Positions 49,850-60,277 are shown, numbered from the stretch's first letter. The stretch: DNA of 64,000 nt from Bacillus sp. es.036 (GCF_002563635.1 NZ_PDIZ01000001.1:1054001-1118000), one strand, 5' to 3'. The notes: generated by a model not told the origin, from the letters alone. A program made the numbers and translations.

Positions 49850-50155
49850 ATGAACAACAAGAATTGGGAGTCACTTCTAGGACTTGCTCAGCGTGCTGGC
49901 AAAGTTGTGTCTGGAGAAGAACTTGTGGTGAAGGAAATTCAGCGCAAGAGCGCCAAACTCGTTTTAATAGCGAATGACGCATCAGACAACACGAGAAAGA
50001 AAATTACGGATAAAGCAACTACTTATAAAGTCCCAGTATGTTTTGTTACAGGGCGCTATGAACTTGGTCATGCAATTGGCAAAGTTCAACGAGTCACGAT
50101 AGCCGTTACTGATGCAGGGTTTGCGAAGAAACTTCACGCGATGCTCGATCAATAA
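49850..50155 (+). CDS. rplGA: L7Ae-family RNA-binding protein RplGA (YlxQ)
   Basis: This 101-residue protein belongs to the L7Ae/L30e kink-turn binding family. WESLLGLAQRAGKVVSGEE, LVLIANDASDNTRKKI and VPVCFVTGRYELGHAIGK are typical. Its ATG directly follows the rnpM TAA, so translation is probably coupled. The exact role in Bacillus is not settled; it is not essential there. Confidence 0.9.
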   Translation: MNNKNWESLLGLAQRAGKVVSGEELVVKEIQRKSAKLVLIANDASDNTRKKITDKATTYKVPVCFVTGRYELGHAIGKVQRVTIAVTDAGFAKKLHAMLDQ

Positions 50156-50170
50156 CTCGGGGGTGATCGT

Positions 50171-52255
50171 ATGAGTAAGATGCGAATTCATGAGTATGCA
50201 AAAGAACATAATACTACTAGTAAGGATGTTATCGAAAAGTTAACAAGCATGAATATTACGGTAAAAAATCATATGTCTGTGATTGATGATCAGGCGATGG
50301 CTAAGCTTAATAACGATTCGAAACAATCCAAAAAGGGAAGCGACAAAAACAGTATGGAAAATAAAAACAATCGAAACAACCCAAAAGCAAATGCAAATCA
50401 AAAGAATAGTAAAAGCGCGCCAAACAATCGCCGCGGTGGACGTCGTCCTAACCGTCGTGGGAAAGGACAACCTCCTAAAAACACGGCTGCTCCAAGAAGA
50501 TTGCCTTCTAAGGTAACGTTTATTGGTTCACTTACAGTAGGCCAACTTGCTGAAAAGCTAGGTAAAGATGCTTCTGAACTTATTAAAAAGCTAATGGGTC
50601 TTGGTGTAATGGCTACAATTAACCAGGAACTAGACAAAGATACTATGGAGCTCATTTGTGATGATTACGGCGTAAAAGTTGAAGAAGAAGAGCTGTTCGA
50701 AGTAACAGATCTTGATAATTACACAAGTGAAGACGAAGAAGGTAAGCTTGTTGAGCGTCCTGCTGTTGTGACGATCATGGGTCACGTTGACCACGGTAAA
50801 ACAACACTACTTGACGGAATTCGCGATACAAAAGTAACGCAGGGTGAAGCAGGCGGTATTACGCAGCACATTGGTGCTTACCAGATTGAAGAGAACAATA
50901 AGAAAATCACGTTCCTTGATACTCCTGGACACGCAGCATTTACAACAATGCGCGCACGTGGAGCAAAAGTAACGGATATTACGGTTCTTGTTGTTGCAGC
51001 GGATGACGGCGTTATGCCACAAACGGTTGAAGCCATTAACCACGCAAAAGCAGCAGAAGTTCCAATTATCGTTGCAGTTAATAAGATGGATAAAGAAGGA
51101 GCAAATCCTGATCGCGTAATGCAGGAACTAACTGAGTATGAACTCGTTTCTGAAGCATGGGGTGGCGATACAATTTTCGTTAACCTTTCTGCCATTAAGC
51201 GTGAAGGTATTGACAATCTTCTTGAGACGATCCTCTTGATCTCAGAAGTAGAAGAGTTTAAAGCAAACCCTAATAAGCTTGCTACAGGTACAGTGATTGA
51301 AGCGCAGCTAGATAAAGGGCGCGGGCCAGTTGCTACACTTCTTGTACAAGAAGGGACGCTAAAAGTTGGTGATCCTGTCGTAGTTGGTAACACGTTTGGT
51401 CGTGTTCGTGCGATGGTCAACGATCTTGGTAAGCGTGTTGAAACAGCTGCACCTTCTACGCCTGTAGAAGTGACTGGTTTGAGTGACGTTCCAAATGCTG
51501 GTGATCGTTTTGTGGCATTTGAAGATGAGAAAACAGCACGTCAAGTTGGGGAAGCGCGTAATCAGCAGCAAATTGAAGCTCAGCGTAAAGAATCTTCAAA
51601 AATGAATTTGGATGATTTATTTGAAAAGATTCAGCAAGGCGATGTGAAAGATATCAATGTTATCGTGAAAGCTGATGTACAGGGTTCTGTTGAAGCACTT
51701 GCTGGCTCACTTCAGAAGATTGAAGTAGAAGGTGTGAAGATCAACATTATTCATACAGCTGTTGGTGCGATTACAGAATCAGATATTATTCTTGCTTCTG
51801 CTTCTAATGCGATCATTATTGGATTTAACGTACGTCCTGATTCAAATGCGAAGAAAGTGGCTGATTCTGAGCAAGTAGAAATTCGCTTGCATCGTGTGAT
51901 TTATACAGCGATTGAAGAAATCGAGTCGGCAATGAAAGGAATGCTTGATCCAGTTTATGAGGAAAAAGTAATTGGTCAAGCTGAAGTACGTGAAACGTTT
52001 AAAGTTTCTAAAGTAGGTACAATTGCAGGATCTTACGTAACAGAAGGTAAAATCACACGTAATTCTGGCGTTCGTGTTATCCGTGACGGAATTGTCGTAT
52101 TCGAAGGTGAAGTAGATACATTGAAACGCTTCAAAGACGATGCGAAAGAAGTGGCAAAAGGATACGAATGTGGTATTACACTTGCAAAGTTCAATGATGT
52201 TAAAGAAGGCGACATTATTGAAGCCTATATCATGGAGGAAGTAAAGCCTAAGTGA
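50171..52255 (+). CDS. infB: Translation initiation factor IF-2
   Basis: IF-2 brings fMet-tRNA to the 30S subunit. The 694-residue protein has an N-terminal helical motif, an Asn/Lys/Arg-rich linker (about 48-110), a second N domain ([19 protein letters not shown]), the GTPase with GHVDHGKT (204-211), DTPGHAAF and NKMD, and C-terminal beta barrels. Ribosome binding site gggggtgat. Confidence 0.97.
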   Translation: MSKMRIHEYAKEHNTTSKDVIEKLTSMNITVKNHMSVIDDQAMAKLNNDSKQSKKGSDKNSMENKNNRNNPKANANQKNSKSAPNNRRGGRRPNRRGKGQPPKNTAAPRRLPSKVTFIGSLTVGQLAEKLGKDASELIKKLMGLGVMATINQELDKDTMELICDDYGVKVEEEELFEVTDLDNYTSEDEEGKLVERPAVVTIMGHVDHGKTTLLDGIRDTKVTQGEAGGITQHIGAYQIEENNKKITFLDTPGHAAFTTMRARGAKVTDITVLVVAADDGVMPQTVEAINHAKAAEVPIIVAVNKMDKEGANPDRVMQELTEYELVSEAWGGDTIFVNLSAIKREGIDNLLETILLISEVEEFKANPNKLATGTVIEAQLDKGRGPVATLLVQEGTLKVGDPVVVGNTFGRVRAMVNDLGKRVETAAPSTPVEVTGLSDVPNAGDRFVAFEDEKTARQVGEARNQQQIEAQRKESSKMNLDDLFEKIQQGDVKDINVIVKADVQGSVEALAGSLQKIEVEGVKINIIHTAVGAITESDIILASASNAIIIGFNVRPDSNAKKVADSEQVEIRLHRVIYTAIEEIESAMKGMLDPVYEEKVIGQAEVRETFKVSKVGTIAGSYVTEGKITRNSGVRVIRDGIVVFEGEVDTLKRFKDDAKEVAKGYECGITLAKFNDVKEGDIIEAYIMEEVKPK

Positions 52256-52527
52256 TTGGATACGTCGAATGTGAATGCATCATTTACGATGCGCAATCCT
52301 TGAAGGAAAAAAGAGCTGTGCTTCAGTCGGTGATAAGCCGACTGAAACACAATAATCTTGCAATTTCTGAGCTTGATAGCCAGGATCTCTGGCAACATAC
52401 TGTGATTGGTATTGTCACGACGGCTTCAAGCAAAACGGCGTGTGAGCGTGAGCTACAGCGTGCCATTTCATTGATTGACTCACGTCCGGATATCGAACTC
52501 ACTCGAGCAACTTATGAGTGGCTTTAG
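52252..52527 (+). CDS. ylxP: DUF503 protein YlxP
   Basis: This 91-residue protein is YlxP (DUF503), of unknown function: [26 protein letters not shown] and an [10 protein letters not shown] segment. Its GTG start overlaps the infB stop (GTGA), implying coupled translation. Position between infB and rbfA is conserved and suggests a ribosome-related role. Confidence 0.9.
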   Translation: MIGYVECECIIYDAQSLKEKRAVLQSVISRLKHNNLAISELDSQDLWQHTVIGIVTTASSKTACERELQRAISLIDSRPDIELTRATYEWL

Positions 52528-52547
52528 GAAAGAAACGAGGTGTAACG

Positions 52548-52898
52548 ATGAGTAATGTTCGCGCAAATCGTGTTGGTGAACAGATGAAGAAAGAACTTGG
52601 TGATATAATCAGCAGGAAGATTAAAGACCCGCGCGTAGGTTTCGTTACAGTAACAGCAGTCGAAGTTACGAATGATCTACAGCAAGCAACGGTATTTATT
52701 ACGGTCCTTGGTGACGAAGAGAAGAAAGAAGCAACCCTGAACGGCCTTGCAAAAGCAACAGGATTTATCCGTTCTGAGATAGGGAAACGCATCCGTCTTC
52801 GTAAAACACCGGAGATTTACTTTGAATTTGATGAATCAATCGATTATGGTAACAAAATCGAACGACTTCTTGCAGATTTAAATCAAGCGGATGAGTAG
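52548..52898 (+). CDS. rbfA: Ribosome-binding factor A
   Basis: RbfA binds the 30S neck during late maturation. The 116-residue KH-like protein starts [17 protein letters not shown] and has [16 protein letters not shown] and [22 protein letters not shown] 52548 follows gaggtg by five bases; an in-frame upstream start at 52518 would overlap the ylxP end. Confidence 0.96.
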   Translation: MSNVRANRVGEQMKKELGDIISRKIKDPRVGFVTVTAVEVTNDLQQATVFITVLGDEEKKEATLNGLAKATGFIRSEIGKRIRLRKTPEIYFEFDESIDYGNKIERLLADLNQADE

Positions 52899-52903
52899 TG
52901 ACG

Positions 52904-52931
52904 AAGGGATAGGCAGGAATGTCTATCCTTT
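52904..52931 (+). terminator. Weak intra-operon hairpin after rbfA
   Basis: AAGGGATAG (52904-52912) pairs with CTATCCTTT (52923-52931), including one wobble, followed by CTCT. It may partly attenuate truB-ribF. Confidence 0.5.
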
Positions 52932-52963
52932 CTCTATGTCATCAGATTGAAAGGAGGAAGAGC

Positions 52964-53860
52964 ATGAACGGCGTATTACCTTTAAAAAAACCGGCTGGGA
53001 TGACCTCTCATGACTGTGTTGCCATAACTAGAAAGTTATTACACACTAAAAAAGTGGGACATACGGGAACGTTAGATCCTGATGTGACGGGCGTATTGCC
53101 ATTATGCATTGGAAGAGCAACAAAAGTTGCACAATATATGACGGATTTCTCGAAAACGTATGAAGCGGTTATTACACTTGGATTTTCAACGACGACAGAA
53201 GATGCATCTGGAGATAAGGTGGATGAAAAGAACGTAGAGAAAATCCCATCAACTCATGAAATCGAAGAAGCCCTTGCAACGTTTAGAGGGACAATTGAGC
53301 AAGTTCCTCCGATGTATTCTGCTGTTAAAATAAACGGAAAAAAATTATATGAGTATGCATTCAAGGGAGAGGTCGTTGAGCGTCCGTCTCGAAAAGTCAC
53401 TATTCATGAGCTTGAACGAATTGGTGAGGTAACAAAAGACGATGGAACTATTTCAATCCCTGTTCGTGTTACATGCAGTAAGGGGACTTACATTCGAACA
53501 CTTGCGGTCGATATAGGAGAGCATCTTGGGTATCCAGCTCATATGTCATTTTTAATTCGCACCGCTTCTGGCCCATTTAAACTAGAAGAATGTTTGACAT
53601 TTGATGAAATTAAACAGATGATAGAAGATGAATCGCTCTCTCTTTTCCCGATGGAATATGCTCTTTCTGCCATGCCATCTTTAACAGTCGAACCTGAGCT
53701 TGAAGCAAAACTTCAAAATGGAGCTGTACTTCCTCAGGTGGAAGAGATGACAGAAGATCGACTCGTTATGTACAATAAGGACGGAGAAGCAATTGCAATC
53801 TATCAAAAACATCCTGATAAACCTGGCTTAATGAAGCCTGAGAAAGTGTTTTCGAGATGA
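52964..53860 (+). CDS. truB: tRNA pseudouridine-55 synthase TruB
   Basis: TruB converts U55 of tRNAs to pseudouridine. The 298-residue protein has LPLKKPAGMTSHD and the catalytic Asp38 in GHTGTLDPDVTGVLP, plus PPMYSAVKINGKKLYE and SKGTYIRTLAVDIG. ATG 52964 follows aaaggagg. TrmFO (U54) is also in this window, so both T-loop modifications are encoded here. Confidence 0.96.
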   Translation: MNGVLPLKKPAGMTSHDCVAITRKLLHTKKVGHTGTLDPDVTGVLPLCIGRATKVAQYMTDFSKTYEAVITLGFSTTTEDASGDKVDEKNVEKIPSTHEIEEALATFRGTIEQVPPMYSAVKINGKKLYEYAFKGEVVERPSRKVTIHELERIGEVTKDDGTISIPVRVTCSKGTYIRTLAVDIGEHLGYPAHMSFLIRTASGPFKLEECLTFDEIKQMIEDESLSLFPMEYALSAMPSLTVEPELEAKLQNGAVLPQVEEMTEDRLVMYNKDGEAIAIYQKHPDKPGLMKPEKVFSR

Positions 53861-53878
53861 AGTTAGAAGGTGAAACCG

Positions 53879-54811
53879 TTGAAGACAATTTATTTATCGC
53901 ATCCACATCAATTGAAGGCGGAACATCCTGCGGTCATGGCGCTTGGATATTTTGATGGCATTCACCGTGGTCATCAGAAAGTGATTTCGACGGCAAAAAA
54001 GATCGCTGATGAGAAAGGTGTAGAGTCAGCAGTTATGACTTTCTATCCTCATCCATCAGTCGTTTTAGGGAAATCCACCCCGCAAACGAAAGCCATTACT
54101 CCCCTTGATGATAAAATTGATTTAATTGAAGGAATGGGGATTGACGTTCTTTATATCGTGAAGTTCGACCAAACGATTGCGGGCATAACCCCACAACAAT
54201 TTGTAGACGACTATATTATTGCTTTATCTGTTGTACACGTTGTCGCAGGGTTTGATTATACATATGGAAGCAAAGGGAGAGGCACGATGGATTCGCTTCC
54301 TTTCCATGCGCGAAATCAGTTTGATCAAACCGTTATTGATAAAGTTTCACAGCAAGATGAAAAAGTTAGCTCAACCCTTATTCGGTCATATATACGTGAT
54401 GGAGCGGTAGAGAACATTGAAGCGGTTCTTGGTCGCCGTTATGTGGTTAAAGGAACGGTTGTAAAGGGAGACCAGCGTGGTCGTACAATAGGTTTTCCAA
54501 CAGCAAATGTTGACCTAAAGGACGATTATCTTGTTCCTGATACAGGCGTTTACGCTGTGCGGATGCGGGCGAAAGAAGAGTGGATGGACGGTGTATGCAA
54601 CGTCGGGTATAAACCAACGTTTTATGAAGAAAAGCCAGATCAGCCGTCTCTAGAAGTGCACGTATTTGATTTTAGCGGTGACTTATATGGCCAGCAGGTA
54701 GAGGTGGAGTTTTACGAGAAGATTCGCGGAGAAGTGAAATTCTCGTCCGTAGATGACTTGATTGCTCAAATTGGTCAGGATGCGAAAGACGCAAAGAAAA
54801 TCTTGAAATAG
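53879..54811 (+). CDS. ribF: Bifunctional riboflavin kinase/FAD synthetase RibF
   Basis: RibF makes FMN and FAD. The N-terminal adenylyltransferase has [16 protein letters not shown] and the C-terminal kinase has [16 protein letters not shown] and [13 protein letters not shown]. The start is most likely TTG 53879 ([13 protein letters not shown], 310 aa), six bases after gaaggtg; a GTG at 53870 overlaps that site. B. subtilis calls this gene ribC. It closes the nusA-infB operon. Confidence 0.93.
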   Translation: MKTIYLSHPHQLKAEHPAVMALGYFDGIHRGHQKVISTAKKIADEKGVESAVMTFYPHPSVVLGKSTPQTKAITPLDDKIDLIEGMGIDVLYIVKFDQTIAGITPQQFVDDYIIALSVVHVVAGFDYTYGSKGRGTMDSLPFHARNQFDQTVIDKVSQQDEKVSSTLIRSYIRDGAVENIEAVLGRRYVVKGTVVKGDQRGRTIGFPTANVDLKDDYLVPDTGVYAVRMRAKEEWMDGVCNVGYKPTFYEEKPDQPSLEVHVFDFSGDLYGQQVEVEFYEKIRGEVKFSSVDDLIAQIGQDAKDAKKILK

Positions 54812-54871
54812 ATTTCCCTTGCATTTTAGAACGAAAACCTGTAATCTATTATCTGTACGACAAGTACACAA

Positions 54872-54915
54872 CCTATACTGGGCAATCGAGTCACCGACGT
54901 TTGCGCGGTATCAGG
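54872..54915 (+). ncRNA. rpsO leader, candidate S15 autoregulatory element
   Basis: CCTATAC (54872-54878) pairs with GTAT-c-AGG (54908-54915), closing a loop that holds TGGGCAATCGAGTCACCG and a small CG-rich hairpin. S15-binding three-way-junction leaders are known at this place in Geobacillus and Bacillus; this is an assignment by position and resemblance. I could not settle the promoter: TTGCAT (54819) with TAATCT, or TTTAGA (54825) with TATTAT (54847-54852). Confidence 0.6.
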
Positions 54916-54942
54916 GGATTAGAAATTAAGGAGGTGAAACGG

Positions 54943-55212
54943 ATGGCAATCACACAAGAGCGTAAGCAAGAGCTTATCACTAAGTTCAAAACTCACGAGA
55001 ATGATACTGGTTCTCCAGAGGTTCAAATCGCTGTCCTTACTGAGGAAATCAACAATTTGAACGATCATCTACGTTTCCACAAGAAAGACCACCACTCTCG
55101 TCGCGGTCTTCTTAAGATGGTTGGTAAACGCCGTAATCTTTTAACGTATCTTCGTAACAAAGACGTTACTCGTTACCGCGAACTTATCAAAGAACTTGGT
55201 CTACGTCGATAA
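54943..55212 (+). CDS. rpsO: 30S ribosomal protein S15
   Basis: The 89-residue S15 contains [40 protein letters not shown] and the closing [12 protein letters not shown] 54943 follows a near-perfect aaggaggtga. It probably forms a single-gene unit with leader and terminator. Confidence 0.97.
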   Translation: MAITQERKQELITKFKTHENDTGSPEVQIAVLTEEINNLNDHLRFHKKDHHSRRGLLKMVGKRRNLLTYLRNKDVTRYRELIKELGLRR

Positions 55213-55220
55213 TGATTCAG

Positions 55221-55247
55221 AAAAGCGGGATATTTCCCGCTTTTTTA
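55221..55247 (+). terminator. Terminator after rpsO
   Basis: AAAGCGGGA and TCCCGCTTT enclose TATT, followed by a T run. Confidence 0.9.
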
Positions 55248-55280
55248 TTAGGTTAAAAATACATAGATTTCTTCCTTTCT

Positions 55281-55309
55281 TTTTAGAAGTAAAAAGGTTA
55301 GGGTATAAT
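55281..55309 (+). promoter_or_regulatory. Probable promoter of pnp
   Basis: A perfect TATAAT (55304-55309) lies 17 bases after TTTTAG (55281-55286), a weak -35. Confidence 0.55.
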
Positions 55310-55350
55310 AAAAGAAATGATTTTATTGGATGAGAGGAGTTCTCACATTA

Positions 55351-57468
55351 ATGGCACAAGAGAAGCAAGTGTTTTCAATTGATTGGGCTGGTCGCGAATT
55401 GTCAGTTGAGATTGGTCAGCTGGCGAAGCAGGCGAGCGGTGCAGCATTGATTCGCTACGGCGATACGGCTGTACTAGCAACGGTTACAGGTTCTAAGGAG
55501 CCGAAAGACCTTCCGTTTTTCCCACTAACGGTTAATTATGAAGAACGATTATATGCAGTAGGTAAAATTCCTGGAGGCTTCATCAAGCGTGAAGGCCGTC
55601 CAAGTGAAAAGGCAATTCTTGCGAGTCGTTTAATTGATCGCCCGATTCGTCCTTTATTCCCAGATGGTTTCCGTAATGAAGTTCAAGTAGTGAGCACAGT
55701 TATGAGCGTGGATCAGAACTGTTCTTCCGAGATGGCAGCAATGTTCGGCTCATCTCTAGCACTTGGAATTAGTGATCTTCCATTTGATGGTCCGATTGCG
55801 GGTGTTCTCGTTGGACGCATCGACGGTAAGTTCGTCGTAAATCCTAATGTTGATCAGCTTGAACAAAGTGACATTCATTTAACAGTTGCAGGTACGAAAG
55901 ATGCAATCAATATGGTTGAAGCTGGCGCTGAAGAAGTACCAGAAGAAACGATGCTGGAAGGTATTCTATTCGGACATCAGGAAATTAAGCGTCTGATTTC
56001 TTTCCAAGAACAAATCATCGAAGCTGTAGGAAAAGAAAAACGTGAAGTCATTCTGAAAAAAGCAGACGAAACGCTTGAAGCTAAGCTTAGTGAGGAATAC
56101 CTTACTGATATTCAAGAAGCTGTAAAAGTGATTGAAAAGCATGCAAGACAAGAAGCGATCGATGCTGTCATGACGCGTGCAACGGAAGCCTATGAAGAAA
56201 GTGAAGAATATAGCGCTGAAGAAGTGAAATCAATTTTAAATAGCTTTGTGAAGCAAGAAGTTCGTCGCTTAATTTTGAAGGATAAAGTAAGACCAGACGG
56301 ACGTGGCGTTGATGAAATTCGCCCGCTTGATTCCGAAGTCGGTATCCTTTCAAGAACACACGGCTCAGGCTTGTTCACTCGTGGACAAACTCAAGCGCTT
56401 AGCATTTGTACCCTTGGCGCACTCGGAGACGTTCAAATTCTTGACGGTCTTGGTACAGAAGAATCGAAGCGATTCATGCACCACTATAACTTCCCTAAAT
56501 TCAGCGTTGGTGAAACTGGCCCAATGCGTGGACCAGGTCGTCGTGAGATTGGTCACGGTGCTCTCGGTGAGCGTGCTCTTGAGCAAGTTATCCCAACAGA
56601 AAAAGATTTCCCTTACACAATTCGTCTTGTATCTGAAGTGCTTGAATCAAACGGCTCAACTTCACAGGCAAGCATCTGTGCAAGTACGCTTGCGATGATG
56701 GATGCTGGTGTCCCAATTAAAGCACCAGTTGCTGGTATTGCAATGGGACTTGTTAGTGATGGAGAAGATGTAACAGTACTTACAGACATCCAGGGCATGG
56801 AAGATGCACTTGGTGACATGGACTTTAAAGTTGCTGGAACAGAGCAAGGTGTAACGGCGCTTCAAATGGATATCAAAATTTCAGGAATCAATGAAGACAT
56901 CCTTCGTCAAGCGCTTGAACAGGCTAAAAAAGGTCGTCTTGCAATTCTTGAAAACATGATGAGTGCAATCAACGAACCTCGTACAGAGCTTTCTGCGTAT
57001 GCACCGAAGATCTTGACAATGTCAATTAAACCAGATAAGATCCGCGACGTAATTGGACCAAGCGGTAAAATCATCAATAAAATCATTGAAGAAACTGGCG
57101 TAAAAATTGATATTGAGCAGGACGGTTCAATCTTTATTTCTTCTACTGAGCAAGAGATGAACGCAAAAGCGAAGAAAATCATCGAAGATCTTGTGAGAGA
57201 AGTTGAAGTTGGCACAACTTACCTTGGTAAAGTGAAACGAGTAGAGAAATTTGGCGCATTCGTTGAGCTATTTGCTGGGAAAGAAGGCCTTGTTCATATT
57301 TCTGAACTGGCTGAAGAACGTACAAACAAAGTAGAAGATGTTGTCTCGATCGGTGATGAAATTATGGTTAAAGTAAAAGAAATCGATAAGCAGGGACGCG
57401 TCAACTTATCACGCAAAGAGATCTTAAAAGAACAGCGTGAACGTGAAGAACAAAGTCAAAAGAGTTAA
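55351..57468 (+). CDS. pnp: Polynucleotide phosphorylase
   Basis: PNPase degrades RNA from the 3' end using phosphate. The 705 residues contain two RNase PH domains (the second with [16 protein letters not shown] and [19 protein letters not shown]), a KH domain ([19 protein letters not shown]) and an S1 domain ([18 protein letters not shown]). ATG 55351 gives exactly the B. subtilis length but sits 11 bases from gaggag, rather far; an in-frame ATG at 55330 overlaps that site. Confidence 0.96.
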   Translation: MAQEKQVFSIDWAGRELSVEIGQLAKQASGAALIRYGDTAVLATVTGSKEPKDLPFFPLTVNYEERLYAVGKIPGGFIKREGRPSEKAILASRLIDRPIRPLFPDGFRNEVQVVSTVMSVDQNCSSEMAAMFGSSLALGISDLPFDGPIAGVLVGRIDGKFVVNPNVDQLEQSDIHLTVAGTKDAINMVEAGAEEVPEETMLEGILFGHQEIKRLISFQEQIIEAVGKEKREVILKKADETLEAKLSEEYLTDIQEAVKVIEKHARQEAIDAVMTRATEAYEESEEYSAEEVKSILNSFVKQEVRRLILKDKVRPDGRGVDEIRPLDSEVGILSRTHGSGLFTRGQTQALSICTLGALGDVQILDGLGTEESKRFMHHYNFPKFSVGETGPMRGPGRREIGHGALGERALEQVIPTEKDFPYTIRLVSEVLESNGSTSQASICASTLAMMDAGVPIKAPVAGIAMGLVSDGEDVTVLTDIQGMEDALGDMDFKVAGTEQGVTALQMDIKISGINEDILRQALEQAKKGRLAILENMMSAINEPRTELSAYAPKILTMSIKPDKIRDVIGPSGKIINKIIEETGVKIDIEQDGSIFISSTEQEMNAKAKKIIEDLVREVEVGTTYLGKVKRVEKFGAFVELFAGKEGLVHISELAEERTNKVEDVVSIGDEIMVKVKEIDKQGRVNLSRKEILKEQREREEQSQKS

Positions 57469-57469
57469 G

Positions 57470-57498
57470 GAATTCGGCTGAGGCCGGATTCTTTTTTT
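57470..57498 (+). terminator. Terminator after pnp
   Basis: GAATTCGGC and GCCGGATTC enclose TGAG with one G-T wobble, followed by seven Ts. Confidence 0.88.
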
Positions 57499-57502
57499 AT
57501 TT

Positions 57503-57527
57503 TCAGTGATTGATGCTGAATCGCTGA
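57503..57527 (+). repeat. Second hairpin downstream of pnp
   Basis: TCAGTGATT (57503-57511) pairs with AATCGCTGA (57519-57527), with one wobble, directly after the terminator T tract. No T run follows. Confidence 0.45.
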
Positions 57528-57604
57528 CTAATTGCCTCCTTGTATAAACCCTAGTTCTAGAGCTTGCCCCATCAACATACTTTTTTACAAAAGGGGGCAG
57601 ATGA

Positions 57605-58561
57605 ATGAAGAAATCCTGGGTTCAATTCATTGTGTTTATTATGATCTTAGGCGTAGCAGCAGGTTCACTTCAGAACCCCTACACATCAATGTATTTAACT
57701 GATTTAAAAGAGCAAGCGACAATCAACGTTAACGGAAGTCCGTTATATAATGAAATTTTACAAGCGAAGGAACGAATGGATATTCCACCTGCGAATGCGG
57801 TAGTTGATCGTGTGTGGAAAGGCATTCCTGGATATAATGGAATCATGGTTGATGCAGAACAGTCTTACGCAAAAATGAAAGGAAAGGCCTTTGATGAAGA
57901 GATGCTTGTAAGAAAAGAAGTCAAGCCTGATATTCAGTTAGATGATCTCGAACCTACTGCCGTTTACAAAGGAAATCCAAATAAGCCAATGGTCGCCTTT
58001 ATGATTAATGTGGCATGGGGGGAAGAGTATTTACCTGACATGCTACAACAATTTAAAAAATATAACGCGCACGCAACTTTTTTTCTCGATGGCTCCTGGG
58101 CAAAGAAAAACCCTGATATGGTACGCATGATTGATGAAGAAGGTCATGAAATTGGGAACCATGCTTATTCTCATCCTGACTTAAAACAGTTAAGCGATGC
58201 GGCCATTCGTAAAGAGCTTGAAGATACAAATCAAGTGATTGAAGCAACTCTTGATAAAAAGCCTGTTGTTTTTGCCCCTCCAAGTGGAAGTTATGCAAAT
58301 AATGCTGTGAAAATTGCCGATGAACTTGGGATGCAAACGGTGTTATGGTCAGTTGATACAGTCGATTGGAAAAAACCTGCCCCACAAGCCTTAACAGCAA
58401 AGGTGTTACAAAATATACACGCAGGAGCACTTATTTTGATGCATCCAACTGAACCAACAGAGAAAAGTTTAGAAGCACTCATTCGGGGAGTTGAAAAAAG
58501 AGGCTATCAGTTAGGAACAGTCTCACAAGTGTTAGATTCGAAGCGGGTGGAGAAAAGGTGA
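57605..58561 (+). CDS. ylxY: Polysaccharide deacetylase-like protein YlxY
   Basis: This 318-residue protein has an N-terminal signal/anchor (about residues 6-22) and a NodB-type domain (about 125-310). The first NodB motif, normally TFDDG, reads MINVAWG here, so the catalytic and metal-binding aspartates are missing. The second motif, HAYSHPDL, keeps both histidines. The same loss is seen in B. subtilis YlxY as I recall it, so this may be a non-catalytic family. It lies upstream of mlpA with ribosome binding site aaaggggg. Sporulation-linked expression is likely but not visible from sequence. Confidence 0.88.
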   Translation: MKKSWVQFIVFIMILGVAAGSLQNPYTSMYLTDLKEQATINVNGSPLYNEILQAKERMDIPPANAVVDRVWKGIPGYNGIMVDAEQSYAKMKGKAFDEEMLVRKEVKPDIQLDDLEPTAVYKGNPNKPMVAFMINVAWGEEYLPDMLQQFKKYNAHATFFLDGSWAKKNPDMVRMIDEEGHEIGNHAYSHPDLKQLSDAAIRKELEDTNQVIEATLDKKPVVFAPPSGSYANNAVKIADELGMQTVLWSVDTVDWKKPAPQALTAKVLQNIHAGALILMHPTEPTEKSLEALIRGVEKRGYQLGTVSQVLDSKRVEKR

Positions 58562-58644
58562 TGGAATTGTGTCAATTCTACATTAATGATATAGTGATTT
58601 TGGAGTGTTACGAAACATAATGGTTCGATACAGGAGGAACAAGC

Positions 58645-59886
58645 TTGATAAATAAAGTAACGTGCAAAAATGGTGTAAGAGTAGTGTTAGAAAATATTCC
58701 AACAGTTCGATCGGTTGCGATCGGGATATGGATTGGAACTGGATCTCGTTTTGAACCTAAAGAATTAAACGGCGTCTCGCATTTTCTTGAACATATGTTT
58801 TTTAAGGGGACAGAGAAGCGTAGCGCAAAAGAAATCGCTGAATCATTTGATAGCATTGGCGGTCAAGTTAATGCGTTTACATCCAAAGAGTATACGTGTT
58901 ACTACGCAAAAGTTCTTGATGAGCATGCAGATTATGCACTTGACGTGTTAACGGATATGTTTTTCCAGTCAACGTTTGAAGCAGGTGAGCTTGCGAAAGA
59001 GAAGAACGTTGTGCATGAAGAAATCAAAATGTACGAAGATACGCCAGATGATATTGTTCATGATATGCTCAGTCAAGCAAGCTATGGTGACCATGAGCTT
59101 GCGATGCCAATTCTAGGGACAGAAGAAACGTTAAAAGATTTTTCTGGAGATACGCTTCGCGAGTACATGCAAACGCACTATACCCCTGACAACATCGTCG
59201 TCTCCATTGCTGGGAATATTGACGAATCCTTTATGCAAAAAGTTGAAGCGGCTTTTGAGCACTGGGAAACACCTGCAGGAAAACCTGAAGTACAGGCACC
59301 AGTCTTTCATTCTGGCCAAATCGCTCGCAAAAAAGAAACAGAGCAAGCTCACTTATGCTTAGGATATGCTGGGTTGCCGTTTGGCACAGATGATATTTAT
59401 AGTTTAATCGTCATGAATAATGTGCTTGGTGGGAGCATGAGTAGTCGTCTCTTCCAGGATGTGCGGGAGGATCAAGGTCTTGCTTACTCGGTGTTCTCGT
59501 ACCATTCTGCTTATCAAGATAGCGGCTTGTTAACGATTTATGCTGGAACGGCTCAAAACCAGCTTGATCGTCTATATGAAACGATTCAGAAAACACTTCA
59601 GGACTTTAAACGTGGTGGAATCACTTCAAAAGAGTTAAAGAACTGTAAAGAGCAGCTAAAAGGAAACTTAATGCTTAGTCTTGAAAGCACAAATAGCCGA
59701 ATGAGTCGGAACGGTAAAAATGAATTGTTGTTAAACCAGCATCGCTCTCTCGATGATATTATTACAAATATCGAAAGCGTTAATCATGAAAAAGTAAACA
59801 ATATGATTCAGTCCATGTTTACAGATGAATTTTCAAGTTCCCTCATTAGCCCTAATGGCAAATTGCCAAGCAGCATGAAATCATAA
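58645..59886 (+). CDS. mlpA: M16-family zinc protease MlpA (YmxG)
   Basis: This 413-residue protein is a processing-peptidase-like M16 protease. The inverted zinc motif His46-Phe-Leu-Glu49-His50 (HFLEHMFFKGT) is intact, and EEIKMYEDTPDD carries the third ligand. SSRLFQDVREDQGLAYSV is the second typical block. The start is TTG 58645 after aggagga. Confidence 0.95.
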   Translation: MINKVTCKNGVRVVLENIPTVRSVAIGIWIGTGSRFEPKELNGVSHFLEHMFFKGTEKRSAKEIAESFDSIGGQVNAFTSKEYTCYYAKVLDEHADYALDVLTDMFFQSTFEAGELAKEKNVVHEEIKMYEDTPDDIVHDMLSQASYGDHELAMPILGTEETLKDFSGDTLREYMQTHYTPDNIVVSIAGNIDESFMQKVEAAFEHWETPAGKPEVQAPVFHSGQIARKKETEQAHLCLGYAGLPFGTDDIYSLIVMNNVLGGSMSSRLFQDVREDQGLAYSVFSYHSAYQDSGLLTIYAGTAQNQLDRLYETIQKTLQDFKRGGITSKELKNCKEQLKGNLMLSLESTNSRMSRNGKNELLLNQHRSLDDIITNIESVNHEKVNNMIQSMFTDEFSSSLISPNGKLPSSMKS

Positions 59887-59893
59887 GAGAGAT

Positions 59894-59918
59894 CCCGCCT
59901 AAATAAGGCGGGTTTTTT
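59894..59918 (+). terminator. Terminator after mlpA
   Basis: CCCGCCT and AGGCGGG enclose AAATA, followed by six Ts. Confidence 0.9.
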
Positions 59919-59985
59919 CATGTCTTCCATGAAAGACTCTTTCATAGACTAAGATTATCAACCAGTGTAGAAGGGGGACGGTATT

Positions 59986-60228
59986 ATGAGATTAAGTCAA
60001 CTTAGTGGGAAAGAGCTTATTGATATTGAAAAAGGACGAAAGCTCGGGGTGTTGGGACAGACGGATCTCCTATTTGATGAAAAAACAGGATTATTGAAAG
60101 AATTAATCATTCCAAAATCTTCATGGATGGGACTCAAACGAAAGGACCAGGAGATCTCAATACCGTGGGAACATATCGAAACAATTGGGAGAGATATGAT
60201 TATTTTGCAAAACAATCAGAAGGAATAA
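59986..60228 (+). CDS. ymxH: YlmC/YmxH family sporulation protein
   Basis: This 80-residue PRC-barrel protein begins MRLSQLSGKELIDIEKGRKLGVLG and fits the YlmC/YmxH sporulation family, of unknown mechanism. It has the ribosome binding site gaaggggga. ATGAAAG and CTTTCAT (59929-59935, 59939-59945) form a short inverted repeat upstream, but I cannot assign a sigma-E or sigma-G promoter with confidence. Confidence 0.88.
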   Translation: MRLSQLSGKELIDIEKGRKLGVLGQTDLLFDEKTGLLKELIIPKSSWMGLKRKDQEISIPWEHIETIGRDMIILQNNQKE

Positions 60229-60248
60229 AACTGGTACTCTTATCGATT

Positions 60249-60277
60249 CACCAAGCGGGCATACCCCACATAGAATG
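60249..60277 (+). promoter_or_regulatory. Candidate sigma-K promoter of dpaAB
   Basis: CACC (60249-60252) is followed after 16 bases by CATAGAATG (60269-60277), close to the sigma-K pattern AC and CATANNNTA. The B. subtilis spoVF operon is sigma-K dependent. Confidence 0.5.

Noticed and set aside
50878-51420. Minus-strand frame of 180 codons opposite infB
   Set aside because: Composition (Ser/Thr/Arg-rich) is what the reverse strand of a GTPase gene yields; no start signals.
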